A stretch of DNA of 37,105 bases from Sulfurospirillum sp964466465. GTDB lineage: Bacteria > Campylobacterota > Campylobacteria > Campylobacterales > Sulfurospirillaceae. Where the stretch lies: the NCBI GenBank assembly GCA_964466465.1, contig CAYXNJ010000026.1:1-37105 (forward strand), given 5' to 3'. Shown piece after piece: positions 16,455-24,554 of the stretch (positions are counted from its first letter, which is position 1; each line of letters begins with the position of its first letter). The notes below the pieces were generated by a model. That model saw only the letters and a program-made list of their open reading frames with translations. It was not told the DNA's origin and did not search any database. The translations under genes and the position numbers were made by a program.

Positions 16455-19000
16455 TAGACACCTTTAATTTTTGGCGCTTTAAAAATTCCAATCTCTGGAA
16501 CTTCGCCTTTGAATTTTTCAATCTCAACCAATGCCGTTGCTTGGTTACCTTGTGCAAGTTCAGACGTTCCTACATCAGGGATAAGCACGTTAACATCACC
16601 ATGGCGACACAATGTGCCTGCTTTGCCTGGCTCACTTGGGTCATACCACGCACCCTCTTGCATTCTCACAACACCTTGCATCACTGCTTCTGTGACAACT
16701 GCACCTGCGAGGATTTGTCCACGTTTATTGAAGACTCTTACGATGTCTCCATTTTGGATGCCCCGTTTTGCCGCATCTTTAGGATTCAACCAAATAGGCT
16801 CTCTACCATCCACCTCTTCAAGATCACGAATCCACGTGTTGTTGAGTTGTGAGTGAAGGCGGTATTTTGGGTGAGGAGAGACTAAGTTCAGTGGGAACTC
16901 TTTTGCCACAGGGCTTCCTAGCCATTCCATTGGCTCAAACCACATCGGATGGCCTTTGCACTCTTTGTAGTTATAACCTGCAATTTTCTTAGAGAAAATC
17001 TCGATTTTACCTGATGGTGTACCAAGTCGGTTGACCACAGGATTTTGTCTAAATTTCGCGTGTTTAACAAATTTTTTCGCACTCTCTGGTGTTTCAAATT
17101 TGACAAAACCTTTCTCCCAGAATTCTTCAAAGGTTGCCATTTTAACACCCGATTTAGTGGCTTTAGTGTACGACTCTTGGTAAAAAGCTTGAATCCACTC
17201 CATTTTACTTTTACCCTCAGTGAACGCAAGTACTTCATTGGCACCAAAGCGTCTTAGGATGTTGACAAAAATATCAAAATCATCTGTTGCTTCACCTACA
17301 GGTTTTGCCGCTTGTTTCATCGCAAAAATGTAGCTATTTGAGTGCGCTTTGGTAATGTCGTTGCGCTCTTGCTCTGTCGTTGCAGGAAGAACAATGTCTG
17401 CCATACGCGCTGTGGCTGTCCAGAAGCACTCATTGACAACAAAGGTATCGAGTTTTTGCCATGCTTTGATCATGCGGTTACGGTCTTGGTGATGGTGGAA
17501 AGGATTGCCACCTGCCCAATACGCCATTTTAATTTCAGGGTATTTGTACGCTTTACCATCAAAGTTATACTCTTTGCCAGGGTTTTCCAAACACTCAACG
17601 ATGCGCGATACAGGAATGACATTGATTTTTCGCTGTTTCCATGGACCATCCACTTTAGAGTTGATGCTAATGCCAGAGAGCCCTGGAGAAGCCGCTACAT
17701 TTTCAGTATCTGCTACGGCACCAACTGAGCCATTGAGTGGTTTTTCACTCAGTGCGTTACCCGTAGCCGCTGCTGGCATAGGAACACCGCCATCTGAGTA
17801 GTGATAGTTCATACCATAACCTCCACCAGGAAGTCCCACTTGACCGATCATACTTGCAAGCGTAATCATCATCCAGTTGGGTTGCTCGCCATGGTGTGCT
17901 CTTTGTGTGCCCCAACCACCCATAAGCATGGTACGTTTAGAGACAAATTCTTTGGCTAACATTTTGATGACATCTTCTGGAACACCACAAATTTTAGATG
18001 CCCAAGCAGGAGTTTTTGCCATCATGTCTTCACTCTCGCCGACAAGGTATTTTCTAAACTCTTCAAAGCCTGTGGTGTATTTATCAACAAACTCTTTACT
18101 GTAGAGATTTTCACTGTAGAGATAGTGCGCCATACCAAGCATCAGTGCAACGTCTGTGGTTGGTCGGATTTGAATATGCTCTGCTCCAAAATACATACCA
18201 GTGTTGTTATACACAGGATCAATAATGTAAAACTTGATATTACGTTTTTTAGCTTCTTCTTTGAGCTCTTTCATGTAAGTATATGATTGATGATCTGGCA
18301 CACCCCATGCGATTTGACATGTATTAACTGGGTCTGCTCCCCAAAAGACGATACATTCAGAGTTTTCGATGATGACGGGATAGACTGTCGCAGGAGCTGT
18401 CGATTCATCGGTTCCTGTGATGTATGGGGTAATTTGACGAATAGCATGGGTTGAATAGGTGCATGTTCGTGAAGTATAACCACCTGCCACACCTAACATT
18501 CTGCCTAGAAGCGCTTGTGGGTTATTGAGGCTTCCGACACAAAACCAACCATAACTTCCACCATAAACCGCGTCTGAACCATAGTTTTTATACACACGTT
18601 TGAGTTCATTGGCAATCAAGTCGTATGCCGTCTCCCATGTTACACGCACAAACTTATCGCTTCCGCGTTTGGTTTTATCACTTTTATACCCATTTTTCAA
18701 GTAACTCTCACGCACACACGGATACATAATACGATCTTTAGCATAGGTACGTGCCGCTAAGCCCTCTATCAATGTCACAGGGTGTGCATCGCCTTCAAAC
18801 GGTGTCACACTCTCAAAACGAGAATTACGGGTATGGGTCACAACTGCACCAAAGTGTGATGCGCTAAACCCTTTTTCAGCATCATTCAGCAATGAATCTC
18901 CTACCAAAGGGATGGCTTCGGCACTTACTGTTGCAACAGCGGTACCTGCTACTGCGCCACTTGCTTTGAGAAACGATCTTCTATCCATTTTCTTTGTCAT
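16454..19000 (-). CDS. torA: periplasmic TMAO/DMSO-family molybdopterin reductase (TorA-like)
   Basis: Molybdenum enzyme of the DMSO reductase family, 848 residues, the usual size. A twin-arginine signal (MDRRSFLKA, Arg7/Arg8) sends it folded to the periplasm. There is no N-terminal [4Fe-4S] cysteine motif, which fits the TorA/DorA/BisC branch. GGSYGW at 147-152 supplies the probable molybdenum-ligand Ser149. Other family blocks are IEGLAARTYAKDRI, VFWGADPVNT and LVSPHPKYRLHSQLNNTW. AAGGAG lies 6 nt before the ATG. The partner cytochrome follows with a one-base overlap; no TorD-type chaperone gene is in the window. Substrate (TMAO, DMSO, biotin or methionine sulphoxide) cannot be settled from sequence; the close match in layout to Cj0264c favours TMAO/DMSO. 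Confidence 0.92.
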   Translation of the reverse strand: MTKKMDRRSFLKASGAVAGTAVATVSAEAIPLVGDSLLNDAEKGFSASHFGAVVTHTRNSRFESVTPFEGDAHPVTLIEGLAARTYAKDRIMYPCVRESYLKNGYKSDKTKRGSDKFVRVTWETAYDLIANELKRVYKNYGSDAVYGGSYGWFCVGSLNNPQALLGRMLGVAGGYTSRTCTYSTHAIRQITPYITGTDESTAPATVYPVIIENSECIVFWGADPVNTCQIAWGVPDHQSYTYMKELKEEAKKRNIKFYIIDPVYNNTGMYFGAEHIQIRPTTDVALMLGMAHYLYSENLYSKEFVDKYTTGFEEFRKYLVGESEDMMAKTPAWASKICGVPEDVIKMLAKEFVSKRTMLMGGWGTQRAHHGEQPNWMMITLASMIGQVGLPGGGYGMNYHYSDGGVPMPAAATGNALSEKPLNGSVGAVADTENVAASPGLSGISINSKVDGPWKQRKINVIPVSRIVECLENPGKEYNFDGKAYKYPEIKMAYWAGGNPFHHHQDRNRMIKAWQKLDTFVVNECFWTATARMADIVLPATTEQERNDITKAHSNSYIFAMKQAAKPVGEATDDFDIFVNILRRFGANEVLAFTEGKSKMEWIQAFYQESYTKATKSGVKMATFEEFWEKGFVKFETPESAKKFVKHAKFRQNPVVNRLGTPSGKIEIFSKKIAGYNYKECKGHPMWFEPMEWLGSPVAKEFPLNLVSPHPKYRLHSQLNNTWIRDLEEVDGREPIWLNPKDAAKRGIQNGDIVRVFNKRGQILAGAVVTEAVMQGVVRMQEGAWYDPSEPGKAGTLCRHGDVNVLIPDVGTSELAQGNQATALVEIEKFKGEVPEIGIFKAPKIKGV

Positions 19001-19052
19001 AATGTACTCCTTAGATTGAACATTTTTTTCATGGAAAGCAACAAACTTAAAT

Positions 19053-19079
19053 AAAAGTTACATTTAATCTGTAATTTTT
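19053..19079. promoter_or_regulatory. dyad in the torA/MATE intergenic region, possible operator
   Basis: TTACA and TGTAA arms (19058-19062 and 19070-19074) flank a 7-bp centre, and the symmetry continues outward through AAAA/TTTT with one mismatch. It lies 58-74 bp upstream of the torA start and could serve either divergent gene. No named regulator consensus is matched with confidence. Confidence 0.35.
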
Positions 19080-19180
19080 ATTTTTATGAATGAAGCTTAA
19101 CGAAATAAAATGAGTAATTAGTGAGCTATAAAAACCATTTTAAAAGTAAAAAAAGAGCTTCTTTGAAGCAGGATAGCGTT

Positions 19181-20557
19181 ATGATAAAATCAAAAAGAGC
19201 CTCTATGGATTCGACATCACTGATTACTCAGCCTATTCCTTCTTTACTACGTCAACTCGCAATTCCTTCTAGTCTTGGTATGCTGTTTAACACCCTTTAC
19301 AACATTGTCGATACTTACTATGCAGGGCTTATCTCTACAGAAGCACTTGCCGCACTCTCGGCATCATCCTTTCTCTTTTTCTTTGTGATTGGACTTGCCT
19401 ATGGAGGAACCAGTGCGCTTACAGCACTGATTGGTCATGCGTATGGAAAACAGCACTTTTTTCTTGCCAGCTTGATTGCGCAAAAAGGTGTTGCTTTGAT
19501 TGTTGGTGTAGGAATGGTTTTGGGGTTACTTGGCTTCTTTTTTGCGTCACCTTTACTGCATATCATTGGTACAGAAGAGCGCTACCACGCCCTTGCGCTC
19601 TCCTTTATTGAAGTAATTTTACTAGGTTCTCCTCTTTTCTTTGCCAACTTTGCGCTCAACAGCGTACTTGTTGCAACAGGCGATACCAAAAGCTATCGAA
19701 ACACCCTTATTTTCGGCTTTTTTGCCAATATCGCACTTAATCCCCTCTTTATTTATGGATGGGGATTTATCCCTGCGATGGGCATTGCAGGTATTGGATT
19801 GGCTACGGTTTTAATTCAGGCGATTAACGCAGGTTATTTACTTTACAAGAGCCTACAGACAGGTCTTATTCGTTTGAGTTGTAAAGAGCAGTATTATCCT
19901 GATTGGCGTATTTACAAAGCGTTTATCACGCAAGCCACACCACCAGGGCTGAATATGCTGATGATGTCGTTTGGCTCGCTCATAGCCCTTCATTTTGTCA
20001 CGCTTTATGGCTATCAGGCTGTAGCAGGCTATGGAATAGGGTATCGAGTCGAGCAGTTGATGTTACTTCCAGCCCTTGGCATTAGCAGTGCGGTACTCAG
20101 TCTCGTTTCCAATAACATGGGAGCAGGGAAATTTGAACGTGTGCGTCAAACGCTTTTTTACGCACTGGCTTACGGATACACCATCAGCATCATAGGCATG
20201 GCGATTTTATGGCTTTTTGGGGCATGGCTCGTTTCACAGTTTGACTCCAATCGTGAAGTCATTCAGTACGGGACAACCTACATCTACGTAATGCTTTTTC
20301 TCTTTTGTGGTTATGTCACCCATTTTGCCTGTGTGGCAACACTTCAAGGCATTAAAAAACCAACCATGATTTTCTATATTGGTTTCTTCCGCCAAATCTT
20401 AGCCCCCAGTATTGTTTACACACTTATCGTCATCTATTTTAACCTCTCCTTTATCTGGCTATGGATAGGTCTTGGGTGCATTGTTTATAGTTCAGCGCTT
20501 TTCCTGCTCTACTATACCTACACAAAACTGCCTCAGCGACCGATGGCTAACGCATAA
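19181..20557 (+). CDS. MATE family multidrug/sodium antiporter
   Basis: Inner-membrane efflux protein of the multidrug and toxic compound extrusion family, 458 residues from the ATG at 19181, with about 12 hydrophobic helices in two similar halves. Family features include PSSLGMLFNTLYNIVDTYYAGLIS near the N-terminus and the equivalent second-half region TPPGLNMLMMSFGSLIALHFV. An upstream in-frame GTG at 19121 is less likely: AGGA precedes the 19181 ATG by 8 nt, and the added residues are highly charged. It is divergent from torA. The last 25 bases overlap the end of the convergent flavoprotein gene. Substrate unknown. Confidence 0.92.
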   Translation: MIKSKRASMDSTSLITQPIPSLLRQLAIPSSLGMLFNTLYNIVDTYYAGLISTEALAALSASSFLFFFVIGLAYGGTSALTALIGHAYGKQHFFLASLIAQKGVALIVGVGMVLGLLGFFFASPLLHIIGTEERYHALALSFIEVILLGSPLFFANFALNSVLVATGDTKSYRNTLIFGFFANIALNPLFIYGWGFIPAMGIAGIGLATVLIQAINAGYLLYKSLQTGLIRLSCKEQYYPDWRIYKAFITQATPPGLNMLMMSFGSLIALHFVTLYGYQAVAGYGIGYRVEQLMLLPALGISSAVLSLVSNNMGAGKFERVRQTLFYALAYGYTISIIGMAILWLFGAWLVSQFDSNREVIQYGTTYIYVMLFLFCGYVTHFACVATLQGIKKPTMIFYIGFFRQILAPSIVYTLIVIYFNLSFIWLWIGLGCIVYSSALFLLYYTYTKLPQRPMANA

Positions 20558-21798
20558 AGCACCATGCCATCACTCTTTAAAAATTCGGCAACTTCTTCAT
20601 CGTCATACGCCCCAATACCACTGCATCCAAAACCAAGGTATTCGCTGATAAGATAGAGCCGATGCCCTATAATGCCCGCTTTTTGCACCATCGCTTGGTA
20701 ATTTTTGGCATCGTTTCCTACAAGAAAAAAAGTCACACCGCTCTGCGCTCCGAGTGCTTGCTCCAAACAGAGATAGCCCGCTTTACGCGCAAAATCCCCT
20801 GATTGCAGGCAAACACCCTCTTTGTAAATACCTTGCCACATTCCCTCGACACGGTTGATGATCGCATAAATTTCAATCTTCACATCGCAATTAGAGGGAA
20901 TGGGTTCGTTAATAAAATCCATCACCCTCGTAAATTCCTCTTTGGAAAGAGGCTTTTGCGTAAAGTCACGAATGGAGCGACGCTTCCAAATGGCTTGTTT
21001 GAAGCGCTCTTGATCCAGATGAAACGAAGGTAGTGTGGTTTGTTTATGTAAAGAGAGTTCGCAAGTGTCACGATACGTCTCTTCAATCAGCGTATTGACT
21101 TCAAAGGTTCCTGTGCCATCAACATGGGGTAATTGCATCGCTAATACTCCACAGGACTTCTCTGTCTCTTCACCGACAATCGCACACGAGAGAAAAAACT
21201 CTTCTGTACCAAATCCAAAGAGACTATTGAGCGCTTTTTTATCTATGCCATAATGTATGCTGTACGTTTTCTCATGCACGATACACGATGCTTCCAAAGC
21301 ACCTAGCATATGCCCCGTATCGTGTAAACAATACCGAAATGCACGATCACGATACTTCCATGAAGAACGGTAATAAAGCGCTGAAAAGAGAAAAATAAAC
21401 CCATCGACTTTTTTACTCTTCATCAATGGCTCAACACCTTCGTCACTCTTTAAAGAATATAACAAGACCAAAGAGGACTCGTAAGGGCTCAGATGGTAAA
21501 TGCCATCAATAAATCCTTCAACACCTCGTATCTGCACATACACTTCTGTAGGGTACAACGCCCCAGCACTGGGGTTGGTACGAAGAGCATAGGTCACACC
21601 TGGGTAACTTTTCTGAGCCGTAACTCCTCCTATAAGGTAAAAGAACTGGTGCTTGGGATTTTGTTTATCGAGCATGATGCGCGAAAAATGTTCAGGATAG
21701 AGTTTAAACTGTCTAGGCTGATGTTCCCAATCCATAAAATGAGATTTATTTCGCACAGAGAGATAGCTGTGCATGGTTTGAGCATGGTATGCTAACAT
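20533..21798 (-). CDS. SagB-type nitroreductase-fold oxidoreductase, two-domain
   Basis: 421 residues holding two nitroreductase-like halves. The first (about 50-215) has RTNPSAGALYPTEVY (73-87) and WKYRDRAFRYCLHDTGH (147-163), signatures of SagB/ThcOx-type FMN enzymes. The second (about 265-421) begins with RRSIRDF (273-279), a classic FMN-phosphate-binding start, and ends with LGFGCSGIGAYDDEEV. SagB enzymes oxidise azolines in peptide toxins, but no precursor peptide, cyclodehydratase or YcaO gene is nearby, so a stand-alone oxidoreductase is more likely. AAAGGAG lies 6 nt before the ATG. Ends inside the MATE gene. Substrate not inferable. Confidence 0.88.
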   Translation of the reverse strand: MLAYHAQTMHSYLSVRNKSHFMDWEHQPRQFKLYPEHFSRIMLDKQNPKHQFFYLIGGVTAQKSYPGVTYALRTNPSAGALYPTEVYVQIRGVEGFIDGIYHLSPYESSLVLLYSLKSDEGVEPLMKSKKVDGFIFLFSALYYRSSWKYRDRAFRYCLHDTGHMLGALEASCIVHEKTYSIHYGIDKKALNSLFGFGTEEFFLSCAIVGEETEKSCGVLAMQLPHVDGTGTFEVNTLIEETYRDTCELSLHKQTTLPSFHLDQERFKQAIWKRRSIRDFTQKPLSKEEFTRVMDFINEPIPSNCDVKIEIYAIINRVEGMWQGIYKEGVCLQSGDFARKAGYLCLEQALGAQSGVTFFLVGNDAKNYQAMVQKAGIIGHRLYLISEYLGFGCSGIGAYDDEEVAEFLKSDGMVLYALAIGR

Positions 21799-21896
21799 CG
21801 TATCTCCTTTGATGTATCCTACCGCTTACTCGCTATCGTTTTCTTTAGATGCTGTGTTTAATCCTACAAAAAAAGCACCGTTGAAAAAAAAATTTC

Positions 21897-21902
21897 TATA
21901 AT
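21897..21902 (+). promoter_or_regulatory. -10-like TATAAT before the aldo/keto reductase
   Basis: A perfect TATAAT preceded by an A/T-rich run lies 18 nt before the ATG at 21920. A start about 7 nt downstream would fall at the AAAGGAG ribosome site (21908-21914), leaving almost no leader, so either the transcript starts unusually early or another promoter is used. Confidence 0.4.
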
Positions 21903-21919
21903 GAGGCAAAGGAGTTCAC

Positions 21920-22759
21920 ATGGACTACATGACAAGCACCCAAAATATCTCAATTCCGTGTATGCTTTACGGCACAGCGTGGAAAAAAGAACGCACCGCG
22001 GATTTAGTCGCATTAGCCCTTGAAAAGGGCTTTAGAGGTATCGATACCGCGTGTCAACCGAAGCATTACGAAGAGGCATTGGTTGGGGAAGGATTAAAGC
22101 GTTTTTACCAAACAGGTGGCAAAAGAGAAACGCTTTTTATTCAAACCAAATTTACGCCTCTTTCAGGGCAAGACCCACAGCGTCTTCCTTATGATGCTAA
22201 TGCCTCGCTAGAAGAGCAGATTATCGCTTCATGCAATGTTTCTAAACATAACCTGCGTACAGAGTATCTTGACTCCTTGTTACTTCATTCGCCCCTGTTT
22301 CCTTATGCCCATCTGCGAAGAGCATGGCGAGTATTAGAACAACTCTGTGAAAAAGGAGATACAAGGCAAATCGGCATCAGCAACTGTTATGATCTCTCTT
22401 TACTCGAACAACTCTATCACGATGCCCAGATTAAACCCGCTGTAGTACAAAACCGCTTTTATGCCGATACGCATTATGACGGACAACTGCGTTCATGGTG
22501 TAAAGAAAAAGGTCTCATTTACCAAAGTTTTTGGACACTCAGTGCTAATCCGCATATTTTACAATCCCCAACACTTCAAAACATTGCGCATCAGTGTGCT
22601 AAAAGTGTTGAGCAGATTTTTTACCGTTATGTGACGCACAAAGGTATGATTCCCCTCAATGGAACAACCTCGTCACAGCATATGGAAGAAGATTTGTCTA
22701 TTTTTGAATTTACGTTAGATAATGAAAGTATGGAGAAGATTGATCGCTTATTGAATTAA
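21920..22759 (+). CDS. aldo/keto reductase
   Basis: NADPH-dependent aldehyde/ketone reductase of the AKR superfamily, cytoplasmic, 279 residues, typical for a compact bacterial AKR. The catalytic tetrad is visible as Asp42 (RGIDTA), Tyr50 (KHYEEALVGEGL), Lys77 (QTKFT) and His123 (LLLHSPL). The Asp-to-Tyr gap is 8 rather than the common 5, within the DTACQPKHY variant. GISNCYDLSLLEQL and VVQNRFY are the expected barrel strands. AAAGGAG precedes the ATG. It ends two bases before the tRNA-Arg gene on the other strand. The substrate is unknown. Confidence 0.9.
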   Translation: MDYMTSTQNISIPCMLYGTAWKKERTADLVALALEKGFRGIDTACQPKHYEEALVGEGLKRFYQTGGKRETLFIQTKFTPLSGQDPQRLPYDANASLEEQIIASCNVSKHNLRTEYLDSLLLHSPLFPYAHLRRAWRVLEQLCEKGDTRQIGISNCYDLSLLEQLYHDAQIKPAVVQNRFYADTHYDGQLRSWCKEKGLIYQSFWTLSANPHILQSPTLQNIAHQCAKSVEQIFYRYVTHKGMIPLNGTTSSQHMEEDLSIFEFTLDNESMEKIDRLLN

Positions 22760-22761
22760 GG

Positions 22762-22838
22762 TGGTGTCCCCAGCGCGATTCGAACGCACGGCCTTCAAAT
22801 TAGGAATTTGATGCTCTATCCTGCTGAGCTATGGGGAC
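22762..22838 (-). tRNA. tRNA-Arg (anticodon CCT)
   Basis: The minus strand folds as a full cloverleaf: acceptor GTCCCCA/TGGGGAC, D-arm with AGCTCAGCAGGATAGAGC, anticodon stem TCAAA/TTTGA around loop TTCCTAA (anticodon CCT, reading AGG), and T-arm with GTTCGAATC. Discriminator A and an encoded CCA end at 22762. Length 77. Confidence 0.95.
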
Positions 22839-22861
22839 AATGCAGAGATTTTGTGTGGCGG

Positions 22862-22867
22862 ATTATA
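22862..22867 (-). promoter_or_regulatory. -10 box of the tRNA-Arg promoter
   Basis: TATAAT on the minus strand, preceded by CTATTTTTGT, 24 nt before the mature tRNA 5' end. The T-run and TG-like extension fit the local sigma-70 pattern. Confidence 0.7.
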
Positions 22868-22902
22868 ACAAAAATAGACTTAGGGAATTTAAAAGTGAGA
22901 AG

Positions 22903-22933
22903 AACCAAAGTGCTACAAAGAGGCACTTTGGTT
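22903..22933 (-). terminator. terminator after metQ
   Basis: AACCAAAGTGC and GCACTTTGGTT form a perfect 11-bp stem with a 9-nt loop, 8 bases beyond the metQ stop. The following minus-strand sequence is pyrimidine-rich (CTTCTCACTTTT). Probably ends the met operon before it reaches the tRNA promoter. Confidence 0.75.
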
Positions 22934-22941
22934 AGAGGTAT

Positions 22942-23763
22942 TTAAAATGCTGGAACGATAGCACCTTTGTATTTTTCAGTGATAAACTTTTTCACTTCAT
23001 CAGATTTAACAGCTTTAACTAATGCTTTGGTCTTCTCGCTGTTCTCATTACCCGCTTTTACCACGAGGATATTCGCATACGGAGAATTAGCAGACTCTAA
23101 TGCAAGCGCATCACTGCTAGGATTGAGACCTGCTGGAAGTGCGTAGTTTGTGTTAATAACTGCAAGTGTAAAGTCTTCGATAACACGAGGAAGCTGTGCT
23201 GCTTCAAGCTCTGTAAATTTCAAATTTTTTGGATTTTCAACAATATCAAGCTTTGTTTTAAGCTCAGCATCTTTAAGTTTGATCAGTCCAGCACTGGCTA
23301 AAACATCTAAAGCACGACCTGCATTACTTGGGTCATTTGGAATCGCAACGCTATCGCCATCTTTAAGCTCAGAAAGTGCTTTAATCTTTTTAGAGTAAAT
23401 ACCAATTGGCTCAATATGAACATTACCAACACTCACAAGTTTGGTACCTTGGTTTTTATTAAATTCAACAAGGTATGGGGTATGTTGGAAGAAGTTGGCA
23501 TCAATTTCGCCACTGTCTGTCACTTTATTTGGGATTACATAGTCATTAAACACTTTAATCTCAAGGGTATAGCCATCTTTGGCTAAAAGAGGTTTTACGA
23601 TTTCTAAGATCTCAGAATGAGGAACAGGTGTTGCGCCTACGATAATTGTCTTTGAACTTTTATCTTCTTTTGAAGCCGCTTTTTCTTCAACTTTTTTATC
23701 GCCACTGCAACCGCTGAAGGCAAGTAATGCTCCAACTAAAATTACGCCTAAACGTTTATACAT
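22942..23763 (-). CDS. metQ: methionine-binding lipoprotein MetQ
   Basis: Substrate-binding lipoprotein of the MetNIQ (D-/L-methionine) importer, 273 residues. The signal peptide ends in AFSGC with Cys19 as the lipidation site, followed by a Lys/Glu-rich linker (about 22-38). The NlpA/MetQ fold is shown by TIIVGATPVPHSEILE, DANFFQHTPYL and VAIPNDPSNAGRAL. The ATG is preceded by AAGGAG. It lies downstream of metI across a 113-bp gap that contains a 15-bp hairpin. Methionine is inferred from the operon; some NlpA-family proteins bind other amino acids. Confidence 0.94.
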   Translation of the reverse strand: MYKRLGVILVGALLAFSGCSGDKKVEEKAASKEDKSSKTIIVGATPVPHSEILEIVKPLLAKDGYTLEIKVFNDYVIPNKVTDSGEIDANFFQHTPYLVEFNKNQGTKLVSVGNVHIEPIGIYSKKIKALSELKDGDSVAIPNDPSNAGRALDVLASAGLIKLKDAELKTKLDIVENPKNLKFTELEAAQLPRVIEDFTLAVINTNYALPAGLNPSSDALALESANSPYANILVVKAGNENSEKTKALVKAVKSDEVKKFITEKYKGAIVPAF

Positions 23764-23782
23764 ACTAACTCCTTAAAATAAC

Positions 23783-23820
23783 TAAATCTTTAGTAAATCA
23801 CTTTGTTTACTAAAGATTTA
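23783..23820 (-). promoter_or_regulatory. 15-bp hairpin in the metI-metQ gap
   Basis: Bases 23783-23797 and 23806-23820 are exact reverse complements, with an 8-nt loop. The stem lies roughly 15 nt upstream of the metQ ribosome site, 57 bases after the metI stop. It lacks a T-run and lies within a single transcription unit, so an mRNA-processing or 3'-end-stabilising element that raises MetQ over MetNI, or partial attenuation, are the likely roles. Confidence 0.6.
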
Positions 23821-23876
23821 TGAAATCCTAACGTCATTCGCATTAAAATTGACTGAAGTGTTTTCCAAAGTGCGCG

Positions 23877-24554
23877 TTAATGCTTCACTATCTTATAAAG
23901 TAGATCGCCCAGACTTTGAAAGATTTGAACAAGCACAATCAAAATAAAAACCGTCCAAAAGATGTAAATACCATCAAATCGATAATAACCATAATTCATA
24001 GCCACTGCACCCAGACCACCACCACCAACGGTTCCAGCCATAGCCGAAAAACCGATGATAATAATTAAAGAGAGTGTAATAGCCGAAATAATACTCGGAA
24101 ATGCCTCTGGAAGGAGGACTCTAAAAATGATCTGGAACTTACTGGTTCCAAACGATTTTGCAGCCTCAATGACACTTCTATCGACCTCTTTAAAAGCACC
24201 TTCGATCATTCGCGCGATAAAAGGAGCTGTACCAATGGTAAGAGGAACGATCATCGCAAACGTACCTGTATGTTTCCCCACCAAAAACTTCGTCACAGGG
24301 AAGAGCACAATGATCAATATAATAAATGGAAATGAACGTAACATATTGATAGTAACGTCTAACATTTTGTAGGTGTATCGGTTGGGCGAAATACCGTTTT
24401 TATCGGTTGTAATTAAGACTATCGCAAGTAAAAATCCAATAATCGTCGCCAAAAATGTCGAAATTAGGCTCATTGTTAATGTCTCAACCACTGCATCAAT
24501 CAAAATAGTTTTCATTCCAAGTGATTTTTCATAAAATGTTATTAGTGCTTCCAT
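23877..24554 (-). CDS. metI: methionine ABC transporter permease MetI
   Basis: Inner-membrane permease of the MetNIQ importer, 225 residues with five to six hydrophobic helices. The permease-family coupling loop is seen in EAAKSFGTSKFQIIFRVLLPEAFPSI (about residues 139-164), which docks to MetN. The N-terminal ETLTMSLISTFLATIIGFLLAI matches MetI proteins. The start codon directly abuts the metN stop, implying coupled translation. Confidence 0.95.
   Translation of the reverse strand: MEALITFYEKSLGMKTILIDAVVETLTMSLISTFLATIIGFLLAIVLITTDKNGISPNRYTYKMLDVTINMLRSFPFIILIIVLFPVTKFLVGKHTGTFAMIVPLTIGTAPFIARMIEGAFKEVDRSVIEAAKSFGTSKFQIIFRVLLPEAFPSIISAITLSLIIIIGFSAMAGTVGGGGLGAVAMNYGYYRFDGIYIFWTVFILIVLVQIFQSLGDLLYKIVKH

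Noticed and set aside
20533..21919. Thiazole/oxazole peptide toxin cluster
   Set aside because: Only the SagB-like enzyme is present; no precursor peptide, YcaO or cyclodehydratase gene is nearby.
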